Both the position numbers and the translations under genes were made by a program. 64,000 nucleotides of DNA from Acidobacteria bacterium 28-9 (GTDB lineage: Bacteria; Acidobacteriota; Blastocatellia; Pyrinomonadales; Pyrinomonadaceae), in the NCBI GenBank assembly GCA_002050355.1, contig MWYY01000051.1, positions 1 to 64,000 on the forward strand, read 5' to 3'. The notes beneath the pieces were generated by a model. It saw nothing but the letters and a program-made list of their open reading frames with translations, had not been told where the DNA came from and made no database searches. The stretch's first letter is position 1; every line of letters starts with the position of its first letter. Shown here piece after piece: positions 34,726 to 43,046 of the stretch.

Positions 34726-35022
34726 TTACCAATTAACTTTCCCTTCCTGCGAAGTGTCGATTTGTTTTAGCTCGACTCCTTCGTCGAAAAAGAAAATTTT
34801 CATTTGGTCGAACAAAAACTCGTGCGAATCCGGGTTCGAGATGTCAATGCCGAAATGATTGATAAGCTGTTTCTGCTTTTGCAGCCATTCCTGCCAGCAG
34901 TTCTTGCAAATCTCCTGACCGACTTTCTGTCCGAGTTCGGTCGGAATCGGCGCGTAACCGAGCGGTTCGTTCTTTTGCCCGCAGCGCGCGCACTTAAATT
35001 TATTATCCGAAAATAGAGCCAT
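34726..35022 (-). CDS. YggX-like Fe(II)-trafficking protein with an added zinc-ribbon
   Basis: 98 aa. The middle and end follow the YggX pattern: TELGQKVGQEICKNCWQEWLQKQKQLINHFGIDISNP and FLFDQMKIFFF align with the family's GKRIYNEISKEAWAQW...LINE...L motif (read in parts). YggX proteins protect iron-sulfur enzymes against oxidative damage. The unusual part is a C-x-x-C near residue 11 (KCARCGQ) and a second C-x-x-C in EICKNCW, which could together bind zinc or iron; E. coli YggX has only a single N-terminal Cys. GAGGTG precedes the ATG. It sits nine bases before the thioredoxin-NHL gene and 98 bases after a peroxiredoxin, a redox-themed run. Confidence 0.65.
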   Translation of the reverse strand: MALFSDNKFKCARCGQKNEPLGYAPIPTELGQKVGQEICKNCWQEWLQKQKQLINHFGIDISNPDSHEFLFDQMKIFFFDEGVELKQIDTSQEGKVNW

Positions 35023-35069
35023 TTTATTTCACCTCAAATATATTCGTTAAATTTGGAGAATTAGATTTT

Positions 35070-35135
35070 GTTAATGGTTAGTTGTTTTCAATGTCGATGA
35101 TTCAATTAACAAATTAATCATTAACCATTAACATC
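35070..35135. repeat. period-7 hairpin overlapping the end of the peroxiredoxin gene
   Basis: GTTAATG, GTTAGTT on the left and ATTAATC, ATTAACC, ATTAACA on the right (to 35135). The right arm supplies the last codons and the stop of the peroxiredoxin (DVNG-stop). Confidence 0.75.
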
Positions 35136-35585
35136 TTTTTGTGCTTTCCGAATTGCCTCCAAAACTTCGTCGTCTTTCGGACGAAAAAGGCTTACGGGTT
35201 GAACTTGATGATGGCGAACAACTCCGGTTTTATCAATCACGACGACGGCGCGAGCCGAGCGACCGGGAAGCCAGGATTTTGCATCGTAAAGTTTTGCAAC
35301 TGCGCCGTTGTCGTCCGAAAGCAGCGTCAAAGGCAAATCGTGTTTTTCCGCAAAATCTTTGTGCGAAGCAGCCGAATCGGTCGAAATGCCGACGATTTCC
35401 GCGCCCGTCGCCGCATAATCCGCCCAATTGTCGCGCACCGAACACATCTGTTTTGTGCAAACCGGTGTATTATCGCCCGGATAAAAAAGCAAAACAACCG
35501 TTTTTCCTTTTCGGTCGGACAAATTCCAATTGTTTCCGCTGCCGTCCTTCAACGTAAAATCCGGTGCATTTTCCCCAATATTCAT
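35121..35585 (-). CDS. bcp: peroxiredoxin (BCP/PrxQ type)
   Basis: Thiol peroxidase that reduces hydrogen and organic peroxides. The peroxidatic Cys motif FYPGDNTPVCTKQMC holds both the peroxidatic and the resolving Cys five residues later (C-x4-C), the PrxQ/BCP alpha-2 arrangement. EIVGISTDSAASHKDFAEKH and the conserved Arg in LPGRSARAVVVIDKTG complete the family. 154 aa is standard. It starts 15 bases after the XdhC gene stops on the same strand and may share its transcript; its last codons are in a period-7 repeat. Confidence 0.92.
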   Translation of the reverse strand: MNIGENAPDFTLKDGSGNNWNLSDRKGKTVVLLFYPGDNTPVCTKQMCSVRDNWADYAATGAEIVGISTDSAASHKDFAEKHDLPLTLLSDDNGAVAKLYDAKSWLPGRSARAVVVIDKTGVVRHHQVQPVSLFRPKDDEVLEAIRKAQKDVNG

Positions 35586-35599
35586 TATTGAACCTCGAC

Positions 35600-36589
35600 T
35601 TATTTGATTAAATTATAACTCAAAGTCGAATTTTTTACGGCGATAATTTCCGCCGCGATGCTGACGGCGATTTCTTCAGGCGTTCGGCTGTTGATTGGCA
35701 GACCAACGGGAGCGCGAATTTTTTTTAATCTTTCCGGTGAAAAACCTTCACTTTCAAGATTTCTCAGCAAAGTTTTCATTTTCGCGCGACTACCTAGAAC
35801 ACCGAAATATTTGAATTCTTTATCGAGCAGTTTTCTAATAACTATTTCGTCGGTTTTAAATCCGAGTGTCATTACGACGACGAAATGATTTGCGCCCGAC
35901 GGAATAAAATCGTCAATGTTTTCGTAGCTTTCGACAATTCGTTTTTCGTGAACGAATTTATTTTTGGCAAGCGTGTTGAGATTTGGTCGGTCGTCGAAAA
36001 GCGCGATATGAAAATCCATCTTCGAGACGAGTTCCGACAAGGCAAGAGCGCAATGCCCGCCGCCGACGATGAAAAGTTTATTTTTGAAACCGAGCTTTTC
36101 TTCAAACAGAAAATCATTTTCGCCTTTTCGCTCAAACCGAAAATCGAAATTGTCTTTCTGCCTTTCCTTAACCTGAAATTTGAGATTTGAGATTTGCAGA
36201 ACCTTTGGTCGATAATTTTCGAGCGCGCGGATAATTTCCCTGACAGTTTTCAAATTCGAAGGGTTTAATGTGAAAAAAACAACCGTTTGCCTGCCCGAAC
36301 AAATCATTCCGCTTTTGTTTTGCGAGTTTTTTTGATGAACCTGTTCGATAATTTCCGAATCAATTTTGAATTGTTCGTTTTGAATTTTTAATCTCGCTTG
36401 CCCGACAAGTCGAACTTCCATCACGCCGCCCCCGATGCTTCCGATTAAGCCGTCTTCGGCGACAATCATTTTAAAGCCTTGTCTGCCCGGACTGCTGCCC
36501 GAACTTTCCGCGGCAACGAGAAGCATTACCGATTCGTTTCGCTTTAATCTTTCGGCGGCGAATTGCCAGATTTCGAGTTCTTTGTTCAT
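35600..36589 (-). CDS. xdhC: XdhC/CoxI-family molybdenum-enzyme maturation protein
   Basis: XdhC binds molybdenum cofactor, promotes its sulfuration and hands it to xanthine dehydrogenase. The N-terminal XdhC/CoxI domain has GSSPGRQGFKMIVAEDG and GSIGGGVMEVRLV (residues ~31-62); the C-terminal Rossmann part has LFIVGGGHCALALSELV and VVVMTLGFKTDEIVIRKLL, ending with VGLPINSRTPEEIAVSIAAEI. It lies downstream of the xdhB and xdhA genes on the same strand, with a DinB-like gene between, which supports the assignment. 329 aa is a usual length. Confidence 0.88.
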   Translation of the reverse strand: MNKELEIWQFAAERLKRNESVMLLVAAESSGSSPGRQGFKMIVAEDGLIGSIGGGVMEVRLVGQARLKIQNEQFKIDSEIIEQVHQKNSQNKSGMICSGRQTVVFFTLNPSNLKTVREIIRALENYRPKVLQISNLKFQVKERQKDNFDFRFERKGENDFLFEEKLGFKNKLFIVGGGHCALALSELVSKMDFHIALFDDRPNLNTLAKNKFVHEKRIVESYENIDDFIPSGANHFVVVMTLGFKTDEIVIRKLLDKEFKYFGVLGSRAKMKTLLRNLESEGFSPERLKKIRAPVGLPINSRTPEEIAVSIAAEIIAVKNSTLSYNLIK

Positions 36590-36642
36590 TGCCTCGAATT
36601 CGTGTTCGTTTGTAAATTCATCAAAAAAGTTCGGGCGTTTTT

Positions 36643-37164
36643 TTATTGCAGAATTGATAAATACTGTTTCCAGGCGCCGACATTTTCGGCGTATTTACTA
36701 GCCAAAACTGTGACGAGTTGTTTGATATGAGTCAAATCGTGAACCGCCCACGTCGCCAGCAATTGTTCGAGCGTTACTTCGCCGAGTTCGGGATGAATTC
36801 CTTTTAGCATCAGCTTTTCTTCGTCTAAATTCATTTCACGAAGCGTGATGAGATTTTTCGCCCGCAGCGCGGCGAAACTTTCAATCAGCTCGCTTAAAGT
36901 TTTGCCTTTTGATTTTTCAAATTGAGCGAAACGGTCAAACGGCTCAAACGTCAGATTTTCACCTTGAGAAAGAATAATTTCGGCTCGCGGAATCCAATCA
37001 ATTTCCTCGCCGTGAATCAAATGTCCGACAATATCAAACGGACTCCAATTTTCGGAATCAGGCGCATTTTCTATCCAATCATTCGACAAATTTCCGAGCA
37101 AAGATTTGACGGTAACAGGCGTTTGCGAAAGTATTTCAACGGCTTGTTCTATTTGAAATTTCAT
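36643..37164 (-). CDS. DinB-like four-helix metalloprotein
   Basis: 173 aa, all-helical, with the three metal-binding histidines of the DinB/YfiT superfamily: one in DIVGHLIHGEE (~residue 47) and two in WAVHDLTHIKQL (~140-144). Members bind zinc or nickel, and some are thiol-dependent transferases; no specific reaction can be assigned. It is between xdhB and xdhC on the same strand (38 bases after xdhB), so it may be co-transcribed with the molybdenum hydroxylase, but no functional tie is known. Confidence 0.8.
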   Translation of the reverse strand: MKFQIEQAVEILSQTPVTVKSLLGNLSNDWIENAPDSENWSPFDIVGHLIHGEEIDWIPRAEIILSQGENLTFEPFDRFAQFEKSKGKTLSELIESFAALRAKNLITLREMNLDEEKLMLKGIHPELGEVTLEQLLATWAVHDLTHIKQLVTVLASKYAENVGAWKQYLSILQ

Positions 37165-37204
37165 AAATTTTTATCGCTTAAATTGTTAATGAAACGAAAA
37201 TAAA

Positions 37205-39484
37205 CTATTTTCCAGCCTTCATCTTTTTAAAATCTACCGCGTATAAATTCATCAAAACCTTTTCCGGCGTAAATGGTGCGTCGAAGGCAGGCGAATTTTC
37301 GTTGTTAAACGCTTTAACCGCATTACGAATCGCAAAATAAGCGCCGATGCCATACATCAAAGGCGGCTCGCCGACGGCTTTGGAATTAAAAATTGCAAGG
37401 TTTTCGCGCATCGTTTCGAGCGGTATAAATTCTATTGTTTTCGGCACGGAATAAATGTCTGGAATTTTGTAAGTCGAAAGCGCGTTTGAGCGCAGTTTTC
37501 CTTGCGCGTCATAGACGACTTCTTCCATCGTCATCCAGCCGATGCCCTGCACGATGCCGCCTTCGATTTGTCCGTAATCAATCGAAGTGTTCATCGAGTT
37601 GCCGAAATCGTGGCACGCCTTCACAAAATCAATTGTGTAGATTCCGCGAAGACAATCAACCGTCGCGCCGACGATTGCTGTGCCGTAGACGTGATATGCA
37701 AACGGATGACCGCTCGCTGTTCCCCAATCGAAATGAAGCCCGGCAGTTGCATAATGCGCGTGTTCGCTCATATTTACGCGCTGCATATGACCTTCGTTGA
37801 CGAGCGTTACCCAATCCAAATCGGTGCTTTCGCCGTTGCGGAAAACAAAACCGTTTTCGATTGTAACGTCGTCTGCGCTTTGCGCTTCGACCAAATCCTT
37901 TGCCACATCTTTTAATCTTTTCAAAATCGTTTCGCAGGCAATCTGCGTGGCGTGTCCATTCAAATCGGCGGCGGCAGACGCGGCAGTCGGCGAAGTGTTT
38001 GCAATCCGCAGAGTGTTCGTCGTGTGAACTTTTATTCTGTCAATCGGCAAAGAAAAAACACACGCCGCGACTTGCGCGATTTTCGTGTTCACGCCTTGTC
38101 CCATTTCTACCGCGCCGGTTGAAACCGCGACGCTTCCGTCTGTATAAACGTGGACAAGCGCACGCGCTTGATTCATCGGCGTTTTCGTAAAAGAAATACC
38201 GAAACAAATCGGCATCAACGCGACACCTTTTTTGACGAATTTATTTTGTTGATTAAATTCGTCGGCTTCTTTTTGAAATTGTGCAAAATCGAATTTCTCG
38301 TTGGCTTGCGTCCAAGTCGTAACGGCTTCGCTTTCGGCAATCTGCCCGTAAGGAAATTTGTCGCCGTCGTTTATCAAATTTTTATTCTGAATTTCACTTG
38401 CCGAAACGTTCAATTTCTCAGCCGCGTGCGCAATTGCCGATTCAATTACAAACATTCCCTGCGGTCCGCCGAAGCCGCGAAACGCCGTGTTCGGCGGCAG
38501 ATTCGTGCGGCAACTGTAAGCCGTCGCCGTAACATTCGGAACGAAATAAGCGTTCGTGCAGTGAAACAAAGTCCGTTCTAAAACCGGCGGCGACAAATCG
38601 GCGGACGCGCCCGCATTTTGATAAAACACAACTTCGTAAGCGACGATTTTTAAATCTTTATCGAGTCCGATTTTATAATCCGCCGAATATGGATTGCGCT
38701 TTCCCGTCATACGCATATCTTCCATTCGATGCAGCGCATATTTGACCGGACGTTTTGTTAATTGAGTTCCGACAGCGCACAATGCAGCCCAAGCATTTGC
38801 CTGGTCTTCCTTGCCGCCGAAAGCGCCGCCGAGTCTGGTGACGTCAACTTCAATTTGGTGCATAGGCAGCGCAGTAACACGCGAAACGCAGCGTTGCACG
38901 GCGGTCGGACCTTGCGTTGAAGAATAAACTTTTATTCCGCCCTGCTCGGTCGGAATCGAATACGCGCCCTGCGTTTCGATATAAAGATGTTCCTGCCCGT
39001 TCACATCGGCGCGACCTTCAAAAACATATTCGCAATCTTTGAAAGCCTCTTCAGCATCGCCCAATTTAAAATGTTTCGGCGGCACGATTAAATCGCCTTT
39101 CGCAAACGCAATTCGCGGGTCGGTTACGATTTCAAGCGGTTCGATTTCTGCCATAATTTTTTTAGCGGCGTGTCTGGCTTGCTCTTCGGTTTCCGCCAAA
39201 ACGAGCGCCACCGGCATTCCTTGAAAATGAACTTCCGCATCAGCAAAAAGCGGCTCGTCCGGCAAAATTCCGCCGATTTGGTTTTCACCAATTAAATCTT
39301 TCGCCGTGATGATTTTTACCACACCTTCACTTTTTTCGGCTTCCGTCGTGTCGATACTTTTTAACTTGCCGTGCGCGACCGTCGAATCATAAACGCACGC
39401 GAACAGAGTTCCTTGAACCAAAGGAATGTCGTCCAAATAAATTGATTCGCCGCGCACGTGCGATTTTGAATCTACGTTTTTCAT
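37205..39484 (-). CDS. xdhB: xanthine dehydrogenase molybdopterin-binding subunit
   Basis: Large catalytic subunit that holds the Mo-cofactor and oxidises hypoxanthine and xanthine. Motifs: RLGGAFGGKEDQANAWAALCA (Mo-cofactor/substrate region, ~residue 228), TAFRGFGGPQGMFVIESAI (with the substrate Arg, ~330), VSTGAVEMGQGVNTKIAQVAA (~455) and KAVGEPPLMYGIGAYFAIRNAV with the catalytic Glu near the C-terminus. 759 aa is the usual length of separate XdhB chains. It lies 16 bases after xdhA in the same direction, an operon. guaD upstream supplies xanthine from guanine, supporting a purine role over other molybdenum hydroxylases. Confidence 0.93.
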   Translation of the reverse strand: MKNVDSKSHVRGESIYLDDIPLVQGTLFACVYDSTVAHGKLKSIDTTEAEKSEGVVKIITAKDLIGENQIGGILPDEPLFADAEVHFQGMPVALVLAETEEQARHAAKKIMAEIEPLEIVTDPRIAFAKGDLIVPPKHFKLGDAEEAFKDCEYVFEGRADVNGQEHLYIETQGAYSIPTEQGGIKVYSSTQGPTAVQRCVSRVTALPMHQIEVDVTRLGGAFGGKEDQANAWAALCAVGTQLTKRPVKYALHRMEDMRMTGKRNPYSADYKIGLDKDLKIVAYEVVFYQNAGASADLSPPVLERTLFHCTNAYFVPNVTATAYSCRTNLPPNTAFRGFGGPQGMFVIESAIAHAAEKLNVSASEIQNKNLINDGDKFPYGQIAESEAVTTWTQANEKFDFAQFQKEADEFNQQNKFVKKGVALMPICFGISFTKTPMNQARALVHVYTDGSVAVSTGAVEMGQGVNTKIAQVAACVFSLPIDRIKVHTTNTLRIANTSPTAASAAADLNGHATQIACETILKRLKDVAKDLVEAQSADDVTIENGFVFRNGESTDLDWVTLVNEGHMQRVNMSEHAHYATAGLHFDWGTASGHPFAYHVYGTAIVGATVDCLRGIYTIDFVKACHDFGNSMNTSIDYGQIEGGIVQGIGWMTMEEVVYDAQGKLRSNALSTYKIPDIYSVPKTIEFIPLETMRENLAIFNSKAVGEPPLMYGIGAYFAIRNAVKAFNNENSPAFDAPFTPEKVLMNLYAVDFKKMKAGK

Positions 39485-39500
39485 TCAATCTTTATAAACT

Positions 39501-40961
39501 TTACTGATAGTCAAATAATTCCACAAAATGTGCCGTAAAAAGTTGTCGCGCGAGCAATCTTTTATATTCCGCCGATCCGCGCACGTCAGAAATCGGGCTG
39601 ATTTCTGATTGCAGAATTTCATTTGCTTCTAAAATCGTCGTATCGTTTATTTCTTTGCCACGCAGAAATTCGGAAGTCTTTCGCAGATATAAGGGAATCG
39701 GCGCAACGCCGCCCGCCGAAACGTGCGCGTTTGCTATTAAAGCATTTTCAACATTTAAAGAAATCGCCGTGTTGACCGAAGAAATATCCAGACAAGTTCG
39801 CTTGGAAACTTTCTCGAAATTAAAATGCGAAAAGTTTTTGCGAAAGCGGATTTTTGTAACGAATTCGTCGTCGGTTTTCGCCAGCTTTTTGTAACCGATA
39901 TAAAACTCGCGCAAAGGAATTTCGCGCTCGTTGTTAAAAACAATTGTCGCATCGAGAGCCAGAAACCACGCCGTCATATCGCCAATCGGCGAAGCGTTGA
40001 CAAAATTTCCGGCAAGCGTCGCCATATTGCGAATCGGCGTTGACGAGACAAGTTTCAGGTGCGCGTAAAGATTTGGAAAAATGCGTCGGAAAATTGGCGA
40101 AACCAGCAAATCCGTTACGACCGTTGACGCGCCGACTTCGATTGAATCGTTTGTTTCTTCGATAAATCTCAAATCCGAATCGTCGAAAAGATTCGCCGTT
40201 GTCGCGTCAACCATTTCTTCAGGATTTTGAACATATAAATCAGTTCCGCCACCGACGAACGATTTTCGATTTTCGATTTTCGTTCTCGACTTCTCGCTCG
40301 TGTATTGGTCTTCTGCACCATGTTTAGCATCGTGCGTTTGCGGACGATTTTCCGCTTCGTAAAATTCGTTTGTCGGTAAATCTTTCAAAGTTTCCAAACG
40401 ATTTTTGATATCAGAAAAATAACCGGGAACAATTCCTTTTTCAGCTGCAAAACCAAGGCGTGATTGTTCGTTTTTCTGGTTTAAAATCTGCGTCAACTTT
40501 TCTGCCGCTCGTTCGATTGATTTGTAACCGGTGCAGCGACAGATATTTCCGTCAATTGAAGAAATTGCCGACTCGCAAGATTTTTCCGTCTCGTCAACGC
40601 AGAATCCGGTCAGCGACATCACAAAACCGACTGTGCAAAAGCCGCACTGCGTCCCCGATTCATCAACTATTGCCTGCTGAACTTCGGTTAATTCGCCGTC
40701 GGGTCGGTTGATGCCTTCGACGGTTACGATATGCTTGCCGCGCGCGTTTGATAAAGGCATCAGACACGAAGTCATAGAGAGATATTTGACCGAATTGCCG
40801 TTTAATTCCCCAACTAAAATCGTGCAAGCACCGCAATCGCCTTCGCGACAGCCGATTTTCGTACCCTTGAGATTTTTGTGATAGCGAACAAAATCCAAAA
40901 CGGTCATTCCCGCAGGCAAATCTGTTTGGACAGGTTGGTTGTTGAGGACAAATTTAATCAT
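39501..40961 (-). CDS. xdhA: xanthine dehydrogenase small subunit (2Fe-2S and FAD domains)
   Basis: Electron-transfer chain of xanthine dehydrogenase. Residues 1-160 carry two [2Fe-2S] clusters: GCREGDCGACTILVGE and CGFCTVGFVMSL...GNICRCTGYKSI. The FAD-binding domain starts at FVGGGTDLYV (~233) with the second loop TLAGNFVNASPIGD (~318); a CO-dehydrogenase-type C-terminal domain completes 486 aa. Between the two halves a poorly conserved linker (~190-232) includes residues ~221-234 encoded by a period-7 repeat (EKSRTKIENRKS). The motifs around it are intact, so the insert looks tolerated. Forms an operon with xdhB. Confidence 0.93.
   Translation of the reverse strand: MIKFVLNNQPVQTDLPAGMTVLDFVRYHKNLKGTKIGCREGDCGACTILVGELNGNSVKYLSMTSCLMPLSNARGKHIVTVEGINRPDGELTEVQQAIVDESGTQCGFCTVGFVMSLTGFCVDETEKSCESAISSIDGNICRCTGYKSIERAAEKLTQILNQKNEQSRLGFAAEKGIVPGYFSDIKNRLETLKDLPTNEFYEAENRPQTHDAKHGAEDQYTSEKSRTKIENRKSFVGGGTDLYVQNPEEMVDATTANLFDDSDLRFIEETNDSIEVGASTVVTDLLVSPIFRRIFPNLYAHLKLVSSTPIRNMATLAGNFVNASPIGDMTAWFLALDATIVFNNEREIPLREFYIGYKKLAKTDDEFVTKIRFRKNFSHFNFEKVSKRTCLDISSVNTAISLNVENALIANAHVSAGGVAPIPLYLRKTSEFLRGKEINDTTILEANEILQSEISPISDVRGSAEYKRLLARQLFTAHFVELFDYQ
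40261..40300 (-). repeat. period-7 repeat read in frame in xdhA
   Basis: Plus-strand units GATTTTC, GATTTTC, GATTTTC, then GTTCTCG, ACTTCTC. It codes for the linker between the iron-sulfur and FAD domains, just before FVGGGTD. Confidence 0.7.
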
Positions 40962-40981
40962 TCAAAAATTAAACAGAAAAA

Positions 40982-41441
40982 TTAAAACTTACGAATCAAA
41001 ACAACGCCGATTGTTATCAGCGTTACGCCCAAAAGACGCGGTAAACTAATTTCTTTGATTGCGATACCGAGCAGACCGAAATGGTCAATCACCAAAATTA
41101 TCAGCATTTGACCGGCGATTATCAAACTAAAAGTCAGAGCAACGCCCAAACGCGGCACGAGCAAAACGCTCGAAGCGACATAAAACGCGCCTAAAACTCT
41201 GCCTGTCCACGCCGACGAGCGATGCATTCTTTGCATCCGCTAAATTTCCTAACGGAATTTCCATCGCCATAATATAAAGAAAGAGCGCAATTGTTCCGAT
41301 GAAAAACGAAACGAACGCGGCAAGAATCGGACTGCCGACGTTATCTGCAAGTTTATTATTGATTGCCGCTTGCGTCGGCATCATCATTCCGGCGACGATT
41401 GCGAGAATCAGATAAAAATAATTATTGAAAAATGAAGCCAT
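40982..41441 (-). pseudogene. YdcZ/DUF606-family small DMT transporter, one +1 frameshift
   Basis: Membrane protein of about 150 aa with five hydrophobic segments. The first part (from 41441) reads MASFFNNYFYLILAIVAG to AMEIPLGNLADAKNAS; the second part (ending at 40982) reads SSAWTGRVLGAFYVASSVLL to GVTLITIGVVLIRKF. They join if a single base near 41219 is dropped. YdcZ proteins are half-size members of the drug/metabolite transporter group. It sits between xdhA and guaD on the same strand, so import or export of a purine is a reasonable guess, unproven. Either a broken gene or a sequence error. Confidence 0.75.
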
Positions 41442-41450
41442 TTTTTAAAT

Positions 41451-41532
41451 GGTGAATGATTAATGGTGAACGGTGAATGATAAATGGTTAATTAAGAAAT
41501 GCTTTACATTCATCATTCACCGTTCACCATTA
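41451..41532. repeat. period-7 hairpin between guaD and the YdcZ-like gene
   Basis: Six consecutive units: GGTGAAT, GATTAAT, GGTGAAC, GGTGAAT, GATAAAT, GGTTAAT (41451-41492). The right arm CATTCATCATTCACCG and on (41506-41532) is complementary and includes the guaD stop codon. Confidence 0.9.
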
Positions 41533-42006
41533 GTATTTGGTTTTGTCCGTTTTGTTTGCCCAATTCTCAAAAACCGTTAAGCCTTCTTTGCGCATCAGGT
41601 TGACGATTTTCAGTTGGCGTTCGTCAATCGTTTTTTCGATTTCATTATAAATAAATTGGTCGTCAAAACCGATGTTTGCTGCGTCTTCGCGCGTGGCGGC
41701 GAAAAAAACTTGCGCCGGACGCGCCCAGTAAATTGCGCCCAGACACATCGGACACGGCTCGCAGGAAGTATAAATTGTGCAATCGTCCAATTGAAAACTT
41801 CTTAATTTTTCGCAGGCATTTCTGATCGCAATTACCTCGGCGTGCGCCGTCGGGTCGTTTGTCGAAGTTACTCGATTGCAGCCTTCACCAATAATCTCGC
41901 CATCTTTGACGACGATTGCGCCAAACGGTCCACCGACATTTCGGTCAATTCCGTTTTGTGCCAAAGTTATGGCGCGGCGCATAAATTTTTTATCTTTTCC
42001 CGTCAT
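41530..42006 (-). CDS. guaD: guanine deaminase (cytidine-deaminase fold)
   Basis: Zinc enzyme turning guanine into xanthine. The zinc site is HAEVIAIRNA (His, catalytic Glu) and TSCEPCPMCLGAIYWARP (two Cys). GGPFGAIVVKDG, TSTNDPTAHAE, DAANIGFDDQFIYNEI and the aromatic end TKY match B. subtilis GuaD closely, including its length (158 vs 156 aa); tRNA adenosine deaminase TadA is less likely because it lacks this C-terminal part. I used ATG 42006; a longer frame to 42159 would overlap the radical SAM gene. It lies 11 bases after that gene and upstream of xdhA/xdhB, which use its product. Confidence 0.9.
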   Translation of the reverse strand: MTGKDKKFMRRAITLAQNGIDRNVGGPFGAIVVKDGEIIGEGCNRVTSTNDPTAHAEVIAIRNACEKLRSFQLDDCTIYTSCEPCPMCLGAIYWARPAQVFFAATREDAANIGFDDQFIYNEIEKTIDERQLKIVNLMRKEGLTVFENWANKTDKTKY

Positions 42007-42017
42007 TGATAATATAG

Positions 42018-43046
42018 TTACTGAAAATCTCGAATATCTTTGAAAGGCTTGTCTGCGTCTGTGAAATCCGGGCGATAATAGAGCGAAGCGGATTCGTATT
42101 CCTGCATAAAACCTTGCTCTAAACTTAATTCTTCCAATAATGATACGGCATTTAACCATTCTCTTTCGGAAATTCTGCGCGAGAGCAAAATGTAACGCTC
42201 ATCAGTCGCGGCTTTGTTCGTCGCGTAATACTGCGACATTAAGGAAATCGCAACTTTCGGACTTAACTCATTTTTAATCCAGCGCAAATTTTCTTCGATG
42301 CCAGCCAAATCATTCGGTAAAACCAGCAGGCGAACGACTAAGCCTTTTTTCAACAAACCACTTTCGTCAAAAACCAGTTCGTCGCCCGTCTGCCGAAACA
42401 TTTCTTTCATCGCCGCCTGTGCGTGCGTTGTGTAATCGCGCACTTTTGAATACTGAAAACCGGCTTCGTTTTCGGCATATTTCAAATCGGGCAAATAAAT
42501 GTCAACAATTCCGTCGAGAAGCCGCAAAACTTCAACCGAATCATAAGCGTTCGTGTTATAAACAATCGGCAGGCGCAAACCTTTTTCCGCAGCAATCAAT
42601 ATCGCCCGCGCCATTTGCGGCGCAAAGTGCGTCGGCGAGACAAAGCCGATGTTATGACAGCCGCGTTCTTGCAGTTCGAGCATCATTTCCGCAAGCCGTT
42701 CGTGAGTTACTTCGTTGCGTTTTTGCTGTTTCCAAGTTTGCGAAATTTGATAATTCTGACAATAAACACAGCGCAAATTGCAGTTGCCGAAAAATATATT
42801 TCCCGCGCCTTTCGAGCCGGACAAACACGGTTCTTCGCCGAAATGCGCTGTATAACTTGATACAATCGGAAGCCTGCCGGAATAACACGCAGCAATTTCG
42901 TCATTTAGGCGATTATTGCCGCAATCTTTCGGGCAAATTGTACAGCGCTCGAGCAATTTTTCAAGTTGCTCGACTCTATTTTCGAGTTCGCCCACCGCTA
43001 AAAGTTTCGTGAATTTTGGCTCTAATTTTTCTCGTTCCAAAAGCAT
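42018..43046 (-). CDS. radical SAM protein (PflA-like, COG1313 type)
   Basis: The N-terminal half has a cysteine group CTICPKDCGNNR (~residue 36) and then the radical SAM cluster motif in GNCNLRCVYCQNYQISQ (C-x3-C-x2-C, ~residue 103). GCHNIGFVSPTHFAPQMA and LLDGIVDIYLPDLKYAEN are usual for the COG1313 group, related to pyruvate formate-lyase activating enzyme; the specific reaction is unknown. 342 aa. The ATG 43046 is preferred over 43121 as the extra N-terminus lacks family sequence. Even so its 5' end overlaps the 3' end of the DUF2721 gene by 71 bases in another frame. guaD follows closely, so they may be co-transcribed. Confidence 0.8.
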   Translation of the reverse strand: MLLEREKLEPKFTKLLAVGELENRVEQLEKLLERCTICPKDCGNNRLNDEIAACYSGRLPIVSSYTAHFGEEPCLSGSKGAGNIFFGNCNLRCVYCQNYQISQTWKQQKRNEVTHERLAEMMLELQERGCHNIGFVSPTHFAPQMARAILIAAEKGLRLPIVYNTNAYDSVEVLRLLDGIVDIYLPDLKYAENEAGFQYSKVRDYTTHAQAAMKEMFRQTGDELVFDESGLLKKGLVVRLLVLPNDLAGIEENLRWIKNELSPKVAISLMSQYYATNKAATDERYILLSRRISEREWLNAVSLLEELSLEQGFMQEYESASLYYRPDFTDADKPFKDIRDFQ

